Source: Cerina litoralis (GTDB taxonomy: Bacteria > Bacteroidota > Bacteroidia > Flavobacteriales > Flavobacteriaceae). Taken from it: a stretch of DNA of 64,000 bases. Positions 11,301 through 19,306 of the stretch are shown here, piece by piece. Made by a program: the position numbers and the translations under genes. The notes under the pieces are model-generated. The model was not told the DNA's origin and searched no databases. It worked only from the letters and a program-made list of their open reading frames with translations. The stretch covers positions 1 through 64,000 of the forward strand of contig JAIRBC010000027.1 in assembly GCA_022008415.1 (NCBI GenBank). The letters are read 5' to 3'. Each line of letters opens with the position of its first letter. Position 1 is the first letter of the stretch.

Positions 11301-11522
11301 GCCGTCAAAATCAGCGGAAACTCCATTTGTTGTACCCTGTTCAACAACATTTGCCCCGGGTAATGGCTGTCCCAACTCATCCAAAACAGATCCGGTGACC
11401 TCAATTCCCTGATTTTGATTTTGTGCCGAAAGAGCATTTATGGCCCCAAAACACAAAAAAGTAATTAAAAACAGAACATAGCGCCATCTTTGATTGAAAA
11501 ATATCGAACATTTCATATTCAT
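8382..11522 (-). CDS. SusC/RagA family TonB-dependent transporter
   Basis: The 1046-residue outer-membrane transporter has a signal peptide (cleavage after ALSAQ), a carboxypeptidase-regulatory-like domain at about 40-120 (GQPLPGANVVEQGTTNGVSA), a DEIVVIGYGTQ segment before the plug, a plug domain (VFIRGMGTIGSTTPLFIVDG), and a long beta-barrel ending in ANIKL. It imports oligosaccharides across the outer membrane using TonB energy, together with the SusD lipoprotein encoded 11 bp downstream. A second in-frame ATG two codons in (11516) could be the start. The 355-bp leader in front of it suggests its own promoter. Confidence 0.96.
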   Translation of the reverse strand: MNMKCSIFFNQRWRYVLFLITFLCFGAINALSAQNQNQGIEVTGSVLDELGQPLPGANVVEQGTTNGVSADFDGQFTIDVNNPNAVLEVSYIGYQTQRIEIAGRSNIDVQMQLDASQLDEIVVIGYGTQKKKLNTGATLQVKGEDLTDRLKTNPLDALQGQSPGVTIATDGGQPGSPTKVFIRGMGTIGSTTPLFIVDGVQTDGIDYLNSNDIESIDVLKDAASAAIYGSRASNGVVLITTKKGVAGHAQITFDTYYGLQSLAKKPDLLNAQEYAMLMNEKFLNSGDDPFFVGEKMDEIIAMGEGTDWIDIMFKDNVPTQNYSLGFSGGSDKSVFSTALSYTEQGGILGGASQNNLKRVTFKINSEHEFYGDVLKIGENMTVTNINLQGGQQGGRNNYVYQALSMPPILQNTDENGDFVDNSTGLLADFGAGGLANPYAIMLLNNQQKSKTFKVLGNFYAELQPIKDLRIRSSIGTVFEDQGYRSYTPKYPPLGQFNNPSTRPYDAVFQSDNKSLQLVWTNTISYKYDLNDHQFDVVVGSESQKTDGEYLAAGNKNLIFQDYEHAYIDNALGKSNEGLMSMSGYPVQHRLLSYFGRINYNFKEKYLLNATLRSDGSSNFSKENRRGYFPSVSGGWVLTNEQFMESTSSWLTSFKLRASWGQNGNQNLPPFRYLATVTSNTAYSLGTQEDGFLASGAQIDRMANPNLKWEISEQTDIGFDAALFENKLAVNFDYYKKSTNGWLLSPPISSVIGLAPPWINGGNVINEGVELGLTYKENIGDLRFNINVNGAYNKNTVTDVPNDIIHGPGGQLWDNSQEYFRTETGKPLGYYWMLETDGLFQNTAEVNGYTKEGNLIQPSAVPGDLKYVDQNDDGVINDEDRINVGDPFPDLVYGINLNLSYKDLNLMVNANGMAGLQIVQAYYNYARYYPNYTSEALGRWHGEGTSNHYPRLDKANTNWTNNSDIYVYDGDFLRLSNITLSYDITKLINLNPLTQFRIFASVLNAYTFTKYTGMDPEVGRGPDYEMGHDVGFVPNPRTIMVGANIKL

Positions 11523-11877
11523 AATTATTAGTTAGTTATAAGCAATCGTTACCACCTCCTCCGCTTTTGGAAGGAAATTATCTATGGTGACCTAGCAATT
11601 AATCCAAAATTCTATTTGAATAAAAAATCAATTTAACTAAAACACTCAAAATCAAACAACTATTATTAATCTAGCAGTAAATAAAAATTAACATTATTGA
11701 CGACAAAACCACAACTTGCACAAGATGCTTTTTCAAATTGCGATTGTCAAAAATCAATCTCAGAATATTCTTGATATATCGAATTTAAATATTCTATTTT
11801 ATTTTAATGTTTATTATATAGCGTTGGTATATATTGAACATTTTTTTAGAGGGATTAATGATAAAGTTCCAAAGGCT
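11523..11877. other. AT-rich intergenic leader of the SusC gene
   Basis: This 355-bp stretch lies between the RraA-like gene and the SusC gene, both minus strand. A TTAGTTAGTTAT-like short repeat lies just before the SusC start, as also seen at 250-265 and 26385-26400. It also contains a purine-rich run near 11555-11570 on the minus strand. I see no credible gene. The long leader is consistent with a separate SusC promoter, but no convincing -33/-7 pair was found. Confidence 0.5.
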
Positions 11878-12537
11878 TTAAAATATCCCATATTCCAAAT
11901 ATGCTACTTGGGGATCAACCCCGGACAAAATTGCCTTTCTTACCAAATTTTCTTTTCTCATCACGTTCTCCGTCCTTGTTATAACAGTTTCTACGATTGT
12001 GCCTGGAATAATTACAACACCATCTCTATCTGCCAATACATAATCTCCAGATTGAATAGTAATGCCGTCAATTATAATCGTCTGGTCAAGAATGTCGGGA
12101 GTCCAACAGCCCACTATATCTGCTGGGCTATAATATTTACAAAAAACTTTAAAGCCAACTTTTTCGATAAAATCCGAATCCCTACAACCACCATCAACGA
12201 TATATCCTCTAACTCCCTTTAATAGCAATGTTTCGGCCGATAGTTCACCCATATGAGCCACCGCATGATCATTGGGTTGACATATTATAACATGATTCCT
12301 TGGGGCTTTTGATAGAAATCCAGTCCATTTTAACAATGTCTCATGTGGGTCTAACAATTTATTATAGTGTCCTGAAACCGTAAAAATCCTTCCCGCCAGC
12401 TTACTTGAAATATTAATTGGTCGCATTTGGCTGGACAATGTTCTATTTTCAATTCCCATTTCTCTAAGTACATCGTACACAGCACCAGTATAACAGTTCT
12501 CCAATCTATTTGCTAGTGACAGCCATTCTTCTTCCAT
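11878..12537 (-). CDS. RraA family protein, probable oxo-acid aldolase
   Basis: The 219-residue protein belongs to the RraA/HMG-CHA aldolase fold family, often mislabelled dimethylmenaquinone methyltransferase. The motif GELSAETLLLKGVRGYIVDG followed by CRDSD keeps the Arg-Asp pair used by the class II 4-hydroxy-4-methyl-2-oxoglutarate aldolases, so enzyme activity is more likely than RNase E inhibition. In this setting it could cleave a 2-keto-3-deoxy or keto sugar acid made by the dehydratase and dehydrogenases upstream; that link is inferred. It lies 90-110 bp downstream of the beta-helix gene and 355 bp before SusC. Length is normal for the family. Confidence 0.85.
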   Translation of the reverse strand: MEEEWLSLANRLENCYTGAVYDVLREMGIENRTLSSQMRPINISSKLAGRIFTVSGHYNKLLDPHETLLKWTGFLSKAPRNHVIICQPNDHAVAHMGELSAETLLLKGVRGYIVDGGCRDSDFIEKVGFKVFCKYYSPADIVGCWTPDILDQTIIIDGITIQSGDYVLADRDGVVIIPGTIVETVITRTENVMRKENLVRKAILSGVDPQVAYLEYGIF

Positions 12538-12627
12538 TGCATTAAATTTTTTAGTCTCTATTGTTTTATTTCAATGAGCTATTTATGTAGATACAATATT
12601 CCTGGTTCGAAACAAAGTAAAGTAGTG

Positions 12628-14538
12628 TTACCATACTTTATAATTTCCTCTGCCCTTTTCTAACTTTTCAATCGGACCCGGTGTAGGATTATGCGGACTT
12701 CTGTTGTCCCCAAAATAATCCTTGCTAAATATCAAAAAAGACCCGTCGGTGTCCTCGAAAGGCAAATCGGGAATGCGTGCTCTTCCCAAATCATCTGTCG
12801 ATATAATCTTAGTTTTAAAATCCATTGAGGAAGGCCAATTCATGTTCAAATAAACATTTTGATTGTTTTCCTCAATTTTAATCTTAGGATCAAATCCTGT
12901 ATTCTTAATGAAATCCTTTTCCTTTGAATATGGCTGTGCTTGGTTCATATACACGTTACCACCTAGGTGCATGGGAAGTCGTGTATCGACGATACTATCC
13001 AGCCCGGAATTAACAAAGACATTATTGAAAAATCGGTCATCGCCCTCGAGTATTTCGGAATATCCGGCAATCATGGTAGAATGGGGTTTGTGATATGGCG
13101 TCACACGATCATCATTCGAACGTCGACCTATGTTATCGCTATATGCGAAAAGATTATTGATATATGCTCCACCCTGTGACCAACCCCACCGAGATGGACT
13201 TTCCGACAAAAAAATATTATTGTCGACAACATAAGGGCCATGGTCCATTTCAAAAAACAAATCGGAATTATCATTCCTATATAATAGATTCCCACTGACG
13301 CGCGTTCCCTGAGCCATCCAATCCATCCATATCCCCATAAAGGAATCATGGATCCTGTTGCCCTTTATCAGTACATCTATGGATCCCAATAGTTTAATAC
13401 CCGCAATATCTGCCCCGTAATACTGCCGTTTTCTATAGATGTCATAAATATGGTTGTTCTCTATCCTGCTAAAGACCCCGCCAAGGCTTCCATGTATGCC
13501 GTTCTTTTCGCAATCATGGATGGTATTGTTCCGGACTATATGTGAGCCAATGCTATCTTTGTTCCAATCACTCTCTAATAATGCCCTCAAAATCACTTCG
13601 TTATAGACCATCTCGCCAGATTTGCTCTCGCCGTTCATGTTTGCCTTGGCCCATGCCCTATGGCCGCTTTTACGGTCCTTACCCAGTGCAATGCCGATGT
13701 TCTTCGAATTACTTATCTCGTTTTCCTCGATAATCCAACCTTTGCTCCAGTGCGTCCCTATGACTCCGTCCTGCTCATCGGTAGCGGTCGACCATTGGCA
13801 TGCCGCCTGGCTCATATGAAAACCCCTTACGGTGATATAGTTCATATGGGGCTTACTTGGATAAAAACAGGAATTCCTTACATTTATCTCAACCAGTTCC
13901 CTGTTCGGGTCAAATTCATGAAAATTGGCATACAGGATGGTACTGTCCTTATTCACCTCGGCGTACCATTTATAACTTGAGCCATCGGGATCCGTAGTCT
14001 GAATATTTTTCCGGTTAAAAACGGTATTAGACGCGTTCAAAATACTGGGTGATTCTACCTCAGTTAAACTTGCCACTTCATAAAATGACTTGTTGTTAAG
14101 GTAGATCTCCCCAGTATGGTGATCCCTTCCCAAATCATTATACCAGTCCGTTCCGATTACATCGCTATAAGGATTGTACGCTCCAAATAGATCGTTGGAT
14201 ATAGAAACTCTCCATATCCCCTTTCCAATTTGTTCCCAACCCTTTACTATTTCCGATCCCTTGATCACAACCTTTTCACCTGGGGATGACCGGTAGATAA
14301 TCCTGTTCTCGTCCGAGGTACCCCCGCGTGGTGGGTCGATACGTTCACGGTAGATGCCCTCATGGACGGTTATAATACTTCCTGCCCGGGCTAAGTCTGC
14401 AGCGGCCGTAATCGTTCTGAAGGGTCTAGATTCCGACCCCGGATTGTTGTCATCACCATTCACGGAAACATGGTATTCCTGAGAGGATATTCCCCAACAG
14501 GATAATAAGGCCATGGACATTAAAAAAAAATTTTTCAT
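12628..14538 (-). CDS. Secreted right-handed parallel beta-helix protein
   Basis: This protein of about 636 residues has an N-terminal signal peptide (cleavage near CWGISSQ). It begins with the DUF1565-like segment YHVSVNGDDNNPGSESRPFR and then shows repeated right-handed beta-helix coils with Asn ladders (VRNNTIHDCEKNGIHG, IENNHIYDIYRKRQ, IKGNRIHDSFMGIWMDW). Pectate lyases, polygalacturonases and mannuronan epimerases share this fold, so a polysaccharide lyase or hydrolase acting in the periplasm or outside is plausible. I cannot name a family or catalytic residues. The open frame begins at a TTG at 14559, but the ATG at 14538 matches the signal peptide. It lies in the same direction as the sugar-acid genes. 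Confidence 0.8.
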   Translation of the reverse strand: MKNFFLMSMALLSCWGISSQEYHVSVNGDDNNPGSESRPFRTITAAADLARAGSIITVHEGIYRERIDPPRGGTSDENRIIYRSSPGEKVVIKGSEIVKGWEQIGKGIWRVSISNDLFGAYNPYSDVIGTDWYNDLGRDHHTGEIYLNNKSFYEVASLTEVESPSILNASNTVFNRKNIQTTDPDGSSYKWYAEVNKDSTILYANFHEFDPNRELVEINVRNSCFYPSKPHMNYITVRGFHMSQAACQWSTATDEQDGVIGTHWSKGWIIEENEISNSKNIGIALGKDRKSGHRAWAKANMNGESKSGEMVYNEVILRALLESDWNKDSIGSHIVRNNTIHDCEKNGIHGSLGGVFSRIENNHIYDIYRKRQYYGADIAGIKLLGSIDVLIKGNRIHDSFMGIWMDWMAQGTRVSGNLLYRNDNSDLFFEMDHGPYVVDNNIFLSESPSRWGWSQGGAYINNLFAYSDNIGRRSNDDRVTPYHKPHSTMIAGYSEILEGDDRFFNNVFVNSGLDSIVDTRLPMHLGGNVYMNQAQPYSKEKDFIKNTGFDPKIKIEENNQNVYLNMNWPSSMDFKTKIISTDDLGRARIPDLPFEDTDGSFLIFSKDYFGDNRSPHNPTPGPIEKLEKGRGNYKVW

Positions 14539-14669
14539 ACTGTTCGTTTTTGATATCAATAGTTAATTTTTTTAATACTCAAGTTTATACTTGTCACACT
14601 TTTAAGTTGGAAATTTTGTTAGGCAGAATCGTAAATGACTGCCCCAAATAATTAATTTTTGTCCAATAC

Positions 14670-14897
14670 TCAAATTTCATTGGCAGTGTCGTTAACAAAT
14701 GCGGACCGTTTACCAGAATCGATATCGTTATAAATTGGATATGCACTTGTGGCACTCCCGAAGGCATTATCAATTTGGTCTATTCCCACAACTTGATAAT
14801 CCTTTGGTTTTTTTTCGGTAGATGGGTCATACGGTGTAAAATAACCGCTCTGTCCTTCTTCCCAATTTCCGCATATTAACCTTTTGTCCAAAATCAT
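14670..14897 (-). pseudogene. Truncated aldehyde dehydrogenase N-terminus (2-oxoglutarate semialdehyde type)
   Basis: This 75-residue reading frame matches only the N-terminal start of the NADP-dependent 2,5-dioxovalerate/2-oxoglutarate semialdehyde dehydrogenase family. It has the conserved DPST (usually NPAT) segment and the block running ATSAYPIYNDI then KRSAFVNDTANEI, comparable to the family's A..F..YR....RA.FL..IADEI. Family members are about 500-525 residues, so more than 85 percent is missing, including the NAD site and the catalytic Cys and Glu. It ends at a TGA at 14670. It starts 9 bp after the lactonase stop, so it was once part of this operon. Loss appears to be by deletion; no further homologous sequence is visible in the 110 bp before the beta-helix gene. 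Confidence 0.75.
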
Positions 14898-14906
14898 CTG
14901 CTTTTC

Positions 14907-15794
14907 TTAAAAATGATTTTTCATTTTGTGCGGCAATACACCTTTGAAGGGGACTTTAACCCTAAACAAAGAACCTGATAACGGATATTTTTCCAATCCT
15001 TCCTTGTCCATCATGTGGCTTGCCGTAGTAATATATAGCTCATCCAAGTCCTCACCTCCAAATGCACAGGATGTTATATTTGGAACAGGAAGAGCTACTT
15101 CATAGACAATCTTGCCCGTTTTTGGATCGATTCTAATCACTTTGCCTCCATAAAAGAGTGCTACCCACAAATGATCTTCAGAATCTATGACCATTCCATC
15201 GGGAAGGCCAATTTCTTTGGAAATCCCAGCTACTACCTTTTTATTGGAAATTTCTCCCGTAAATTCATCATAATCATATTGATGTATCACATAAGTGGGC
15301 GAATCGATGAAATAAAATTTTGTACGATCACTACTCCATACCAGTCCGTTGGAAATGGTACATCTTTCTATTTTTTTATTTACACCCCCTAAGGAATCAA
15401 ATTCATACAAAGTACCTGCCCCCTCAGAAACATCATAGGCCATGGTTCCAGCCCATAAATTTCCCCTGGGATCACACTTGCCATCATTGAATCGTACGTT
15501 CGGACTATTTACTTCTGGCTTAGGCCCCGACTTTATTTTACCTGTTTTAGGATTTAAATAGCCAATTCCGTCTTGATCTGCAAATGCCCATAATCCAGAT
15601 TCCGTTAGAACTACCGTGCCAACATCTTGACCAATATCAAAGCCCATATTACTTTTGGTCTTGGGGTCAAAAGCATATATTTTATGTGCTAAAATATCTA
15701 CCCATAGCAAGCGCTGGTTGTCATGGTCCCAAAGACTTCCTTCGCCAACAATGGCCTGGGTCCGATATATGACTTGTGCATCAATAGTTTTCAT
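14907..15794 (-). CDS. SMP-30/gluconolactonase family sugar lactonase
   Basis: The 295-residue protein is a six-bladed propeller of the SMP-30/regucalcin family, which hydrolyses sugar-derived lactones to acids using one divalent metal. Expected ligands are visible: Glu18 in VGEGSLWDHD, Asn in NVRFNDGKCDPRGNLWAGTM, Asn in CTISNGLVWSSD and Asp in GLPDGMVIDSEDHLW. No signal peptide is present, so it is cytoplasmic. It lies 22 bp after the dehydratase gene and 9 bp before the aldehyde dehydrogenase remnant. This is the order expected of a non-phosphorylating sugar oxidation route of dehydrogenase, lactonase and dehydratase. Confidence 0.92.
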   Translation of the reverse strand: MKTIDAQVIYRTQAIVGEGSLWDHDNQRLLWVDILAHKIYAFDPKTKSNMGFDIGQDVGTVVLTESGLWAFADQDGIGYLNPKTGKIKSGPKPEVNSPNVRFNDGKCDPRGNLWAGTMAYDVSEGAGTLYEFDSLGGVNKKIERCTISNGLVWSSDRTKFYFIDSPTYVIHQYDYDEFTGEISNKKVVAGISKEIGLPDGMVIDSEDHLWVALFYGGKVIRIDPKTGKIVYEVALPVPNITSCAFGGEDLDELYITTASHMMDKEGLEKYPLSGSLFRVKVPFKGVLPHKMKNHF

Positions 15795-15816
15795 ATTTTT
15801 TCGATTTGGTTACTTA

Positions 15817-16986
15817 TCACCAATCCAATATTGCGTTATCGTCATCCCGAATCGAGTTGGAATGGATGATTTCTTGTTTAAAGGGGTACTTTTTAGCTTC
15901 CTTTTCATTTATGTCTATGCCCAGACCCGGTTTTGTAGGTACTTTCCAGTAACCATTTTCCGAAGTAATCTCTGTTTCAACAACGTCCCATCTCCAAGGA
16001 ACGTCAGTAAGCATATCTTCTTGGATTAGAAAATTTGGTGTTGAAAGTGCAAAATGCAAGGCTACTGCATTTGCTACAGGTCCCAAAGGATTGTGTGGGG
16101 CGACTCCCATATTATATACTTCCGCCATAGCAGCTATCTTTTTGGCTGCCCATAGTCCCCCACAATGGCATAAATCGGGCTGGATTACATGAACCGCATT
16201 TTTTTCAAATATTTCTTTGTATTGGTAAATTGAAACATGACGTTCACCTGTTGCAATGGGAGCCTTTGTTTTTTCAGTTACCAACTTAATTGAATCAATA
16301 TTCTCTGGCCTTACAGGTTCCTCGCAAAAAAAAGGATGAAATTCCTCTATAGTATTAATATATTGAATGGCCATGGCCGGCGTGGTCCTTCCATGAAAAT
16401 CTACCATAATATCAATATCCTGTCCAACTGCTTCTCTGAGTTTGCCGAACATATCGGCAAACCTCCTTACTTTATTTTGACCATCGATTGTTTTAGAATA
16501 TGGCACAAATACAACTTTTAAAGCTGTATATCCATTGTTGATAACATTGTTTGCCAATTCTATCAATGGTTCCACGGAAAAAGTCTCATAAACTGCTTTC
16601 ATATCACCTCCGCCAAGATGGGTATACATTCTTACCCTATCTCTTACTTTTCCACCCAAAAGTTCAAATACGGGAACACTTAAGACTTTACCCTTTATAT
16701 CCCAAAGGGCTTGTTCAATGGCGGATATTGCGGACATTCCTATCACCCCTAGCGCCCAGAAGGACTGCCGATACATTTTTTGATATAAATGTTCTATATT
16801 CCGTGGGTCTTCACCAATTAACATTGCTTCAAAATCTTTCAAGGCTCCAACCACTGCCCTGGTCTTCCATTCTAAAGATCCTTCGCCCCATCCATATAGT
16901 CCGGCTTGGTCTGTGTCTATTTTAACAAACACCCAAGTACGCATTTTGGCATTGACCGCAAACGTTTTTAGCCCTGTAATCTTCAT
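15817..16986 (-). CDS. Enolase superfamily sugar-acid dehydratase (DgoD/galactonate dehydratase-like)
   Basis: The 389-residue protein is a mandelate-racemase-type enolase superfamily member close in pattern to D-galactonate dehydratase. Catalytic and metal residues are all in place: VDFHGR (Asp196, His198), FCEEPV (Glu222/223), GER (Glu249), QPDLCHCGG (Asp271), APHNPLGP (His298) and IQED (Glu323). It should dehydrate an aldonic acid to a 2-keto-3-deoxy acid in the cytoplasm with Mg2+. The substrate is not fixed by these residues; galactonate, fuconate or another six-carbon acid are possible. It lies between the SDR gene (12-bp gap) and the lactonase gene (22-bp gap), so it is probably part of one operon. 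Confidence 0.92.
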   Translation of the reverse strand: MKITGLKTFAVNAKMRTWVFVKIDTDQAGLYGWGEGSLEWKTRAVVGALKDFEAMLIGEDPRNIEHLYQKMYRQSFWALGVIGMSAISAIEQALWDIKGKVLSVPVFELLGGKVRDRVRMYTHLGGGDMKAVYETFSVEPLIELANNVINNGYTALKVVFVPYSKTIDGQNKVRRFADMFGKLREAVGQDIDIMVDFHGRTTPAMAIQYINTIEEFHPFFCEEPVRPENIDSIKLVTEKTKAPIATGERHVSIYQYKEIFEKNAVHVIQPDLCHCGGLWAAKKIAAMAEVYNMGVAPHNPLGPVANAVALHFALSTPNFLIQEDMLTDVPWRWDVVETEITSENGYWKVPTKPGLGIDINEKEAKKYPFKQEIIHSNSIRDDDNAILDW

Positions 16987-16998
16987 AGATAACGGTAT

Positions 16999-17781
16999 TT
17001 ATTTTGGTTGAGTTCCTTGTACGCAATAACCCCCATCACATCGGATGTCCTCAGCTGTTATATTTGCGGACAAATCACTTGCCAGAAACGTAAATACATT
17101 TGCAACCTCTTTGATTGAGGCAACCTTTCCTCTTGGATGCATTTGATTAAATTCGTTAAGAGCACGTTGAGGGTCACTAGAGTTTTCCCCAATGAAATTA
17201 TGAAGCATAGGTGAGTCTACTGTTCCAGGCGAAACTGAATTCACCCTTATATTATAAGGTGCCAATTCCATGGCATGACCTCGGGCAAGTGACATCAACG
17301 CCCCCTTAGTAGCACCATAAATGGCAACATCTGGAAAACCATTGTGACCTGTTACACTTGACATGTGAATTATAGACCCTCCTCCAGCATTTTTCATGTA
17401 AGGAAATACTTCCCTGGTGAATAATATAGGTGCTCTGAGATTGACACTCAATAGTTGATCGACAGTTTCAGATGTCAAAGTTTCCAATCTTGTAGTTGGC
17501 ATGACAGCTGCATCATTGGCCAATATATTTATACCCTCCATAAATGAGGCGCTTTCTTTTACAAAATCTATAATTTCTTGTTCATTTCGTATATCTACAA
17601 CTTTACTGAAAACAGTGATGCCGAGATCTGTTAAAATCCGTGTTGTCTCCATAAGTGCTTTCTGATCCAAGTTACATATGGACACAATAGAACCTTCCAA
17701 TCCAAGAGCCTTGGCTATACCCCTGCCAATGCCATCTCCAGCTCCAGTTATTATTGCTTTTTTATTTTGAAGTACTTTCAT
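16999..17781 (-). CDS. SDR family NAD(P)-dependent dehydrogenase
   Basis: The 260-residue classical short-chain dehydrogenase has the cofactor motif GAGDGIGRG (residues 13-21), NDAA at about 87-90, the catalytic Ser in HMSSVTG and the Tyr-x-x-x-Lys in YGATK. The C-terminal CDGGYCVQG block is typical. It probably opens the operon and oxidises either the free sugar at C1 or a hydroxyl of a 2-keto-3-deoxy acid; both uses of SDRs are known in L-fucose and L-rhamnose oxidation. No signal peptide. The start ATG at 17781 is followed upstream by AT-rich sequence and then by an orphan gene remnant. Confidence 0.93.
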   Translation of the reverse strand: MKVLQNKKAIITGAGDGIGRGIAKALGLEGSIVSICNLDQKALMETTRILTDLGITVFSKVVDIRNEQEIIDFVKESASFMEGINILANDAAVMPTTRLETLTSETVDQLLSVNLRAPILFTREVFPYMKNAGGGSIIHMSSVTGHNGFPDVAIYGATKGALMSLARGHAMELAPYNIRVNSVSPGTVDSPMLHNFIGENSSDPQRALNEFNQMHPRGKVASIKEVANVFTFLASDLSANITAEDIRCDGGYCVQGTQPK

Positions 17782-17944
17782 AAATTTTTATTCTTGATAA
17801 ATAATAATTCTATTTCTTCCAGCGTATTTTTTTTAAAAGATTCAGATAAAGAGGTCATATTAGGTTTTTGATTTTCTTGAATTTTCAATGCCAATAAATA
17901 GAATACTCTGGAAATTGGGCCCTTTCCAACTTGAAATCGTTATA

Positions 17945-18142
17945 TCAAACCTGCTTGGCTTTGATAGGAGCATGTCCATCTATGGGAGTAATAACCGCCG
18001 AATACCTTTCTTTGACTAGATTACTCCCTAAGTGTTCGTCTCTGTCCACGTCCTCTATCCTTTCGTTGTTGGACAGGTTAGCAATTACAACCTTGTGTAG
18101 TGGCCCAATCAGAACCTTTGAGAATCGAACTCCGTTCCCCCT
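17945..18142 (-). pseudogene. Orphan C-terminal coding remnant
   Basis: A minus-strand frame of about 65 codons, with no start codon and opened only by an upstream in-frame TAG, reads as well-composed protein: RFSKVLIGPLHKVVIANLSN, then ERIEDVDRDEHLGSNLVKER and YSAVITPIDGHAPIKAKQV before a TGA. The composition (charged and hydrophobic alternation, no low complexity) is that of a real protein C-terminus. I do not recognise the family. It lies between the SDR gene and the divergent GntR regulator, so it probably marks a deletion that removed most of a first operon gene. Confidence 0.5.
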
Positions 18143-18217
18143 CGACTAACAGCCCATTCAAAAAATAAGTATCATTTCATTATTTCAAGGAAATTATTTG
18201 AATTTGTCCAATTATTT

Positions 18218-18235
18218 TAAAACATTAATGTTTTA
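18218..18235. promoter_or_regulatory. 18-bp perfect palindrome, candidate operator
   Basis: TAAAACATTAATGTTTTA is a perfect inverted repeat about 100 bp before the GntR-type regulator start, in the divergent region between it and the sugar-acid operon. Perfect palindromes of this length are typical of dimeric regulator sites. The AT-rich composition weakens the case. Confidence 0.4.
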
Positions 18236-18306
18236 GGAAAAAGTCTTCAAATTAATTTCAATAATGTCGATTTTCTTATCTTTAAGCCAAATATATACAA
18301 AATTTT

Positions 18307-18326
18307 CATACCAGTTCATACTAGTT
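18307..18326. promoter_or_regulatory. Tandem 10-bp repeat before the GntR gene, candidate operator
   Basis: CATACCAGTT is followed directly by CATACTAGTT, differing at one base. The pair ends 5 bp before the ATG of the GntR-type regulator, a position suited to autoregulation. Whether it binds that protein is inference. Confidence 0.4.
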
Positions 18327-18331
18327 GTAAA

Positions 18332-19306
18332 ATGTTGACAAAAACAAAAAATATAGTTCAATATATTGAAGGATTAATTGAAAATAAAGTGCTTTCGAAA
18401 AATGATCAAATTCCGTCATTCACGGAAATAATGAAAGAACATCGAGTATCTAGGGATACTGTAGTACGTGCATATAAAAAATTGAATAACCGGGGAATTA
18501 TTAAGGCAGTTCAGGGCAAAGGTTATTTCGTGACTAATGAAATTATAGATTATGAAAAGAATCTTTTCCTTCTATTAGATGAATTGTCCCATTACAAAAA
18601 TACCTTGGTTAAATCTATAGAACGAAATCTAAAAAATAGTGGCCAGTACCGTATTTTCTTTCATCATTATGATAGCGAAATATTTCACAACCTAATTGAA
18701 CAGAACTTGGGACAGTTCACTCATTATGCCATCAGTCCCTTCCCAAACTCTTTACAAGTAAAAAATACCATTGAGCAAATACCGAAGGACAGATTAATTC
18801 TTCTTGATCGACATGACGGTCAGGATCCGAATCTTAAATTTGTAGGACAGGAATTTTTACAAGACATAACCGTTTGTTTGGACAAATTAGACAATCGGGT
18901 CGAAAAATATACAAGGTTCATCTTCATATTTCCGGAATTACCTTACTATCCCAGCGAATTGAAAATCGGTTTTAAAGAGTATTGTATGAAAATGGGTGTT
19001 GAATGTCTTATCGTACCCAAAGTAAGCTGTATATCTATGAGACACCATGATGCTTATTTAGTAATTAATGATAGTCATTTAGCTGGAATCGTAGAAAAAT
19101 CCAAATTGAAAGGATGGAAATTGGGCAGTGATATAGGTGTCATTTCATATAACGAAACACCTTTAAAATCAGTAGTTGCAGAAGGTATTACCACCATTTC
19201 AACAGATTTTAAAAAAATGGGTAAGCATCTTGTAAGTATGATTTTCGATTCTAAAATCACAAATATTCACAATACTTCCGATTTGATTCTTAGAAATTCA
19301 TTTTGA
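18332..19306 (+). CDS. GntR family transcriptional regulator with sugar-binding-type C-terminal domain
   Basis: The 324-residue protein has an N-terminal GntR winged helix (residues about 8-75, with DQIPSFTEIMKEHRVSRDTV and the wing NRGIIKAVQGKGYFV). The remaining ~240 residues look like a LacI/periplasmic-binding-protein-type effector domain (GVISYNETPLKSVVAEGITT, STDFKKMGKHLV). Such fusions are found in AraR-like regulators of sugar catabolism in Bacteroidota. It is divergent from the SDR/dehydratase/lactonase operon, so it probably controls it in response to a sugar or sugar acid. Repeats immediately upstream are candidate binding sites. Confidence 0.9.
   Translation: MLTKTKNIVQYIEGLIENKVLSKNDQIPSFTEIMKEHRVSRDTVVRAYKKLNNRGIIKAVQGKGYFVTNEIIDYEKNLFLLLDELSHYKNTLVKSIERNLKNSGQYRIFFHHYDSEIFHNLIEQNLGQFTHYAISPFPNSLQVKNTIEQIPKDRLILLDRHDGQDPNLKFVGQEFLQDITVCLDKLDNRVEKYTRFIFIFPELPYYPSELKIGFKEYCMKMGVECLIVPKVSCISMRHHDAYLVINDSHLAGIVEKSKLKGWKLGSDIGVISYNETPLKSVVAEGITTISTDFKKMGKHLVSMIFDSKITNIHNTSDLILRNSF

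Noticed and set aside
11716..12222. 168-codon plus-strand frame over the RraA gene
   Set aside because: It is the complement of a convincing minus-strand gene and has no family match or signal features.
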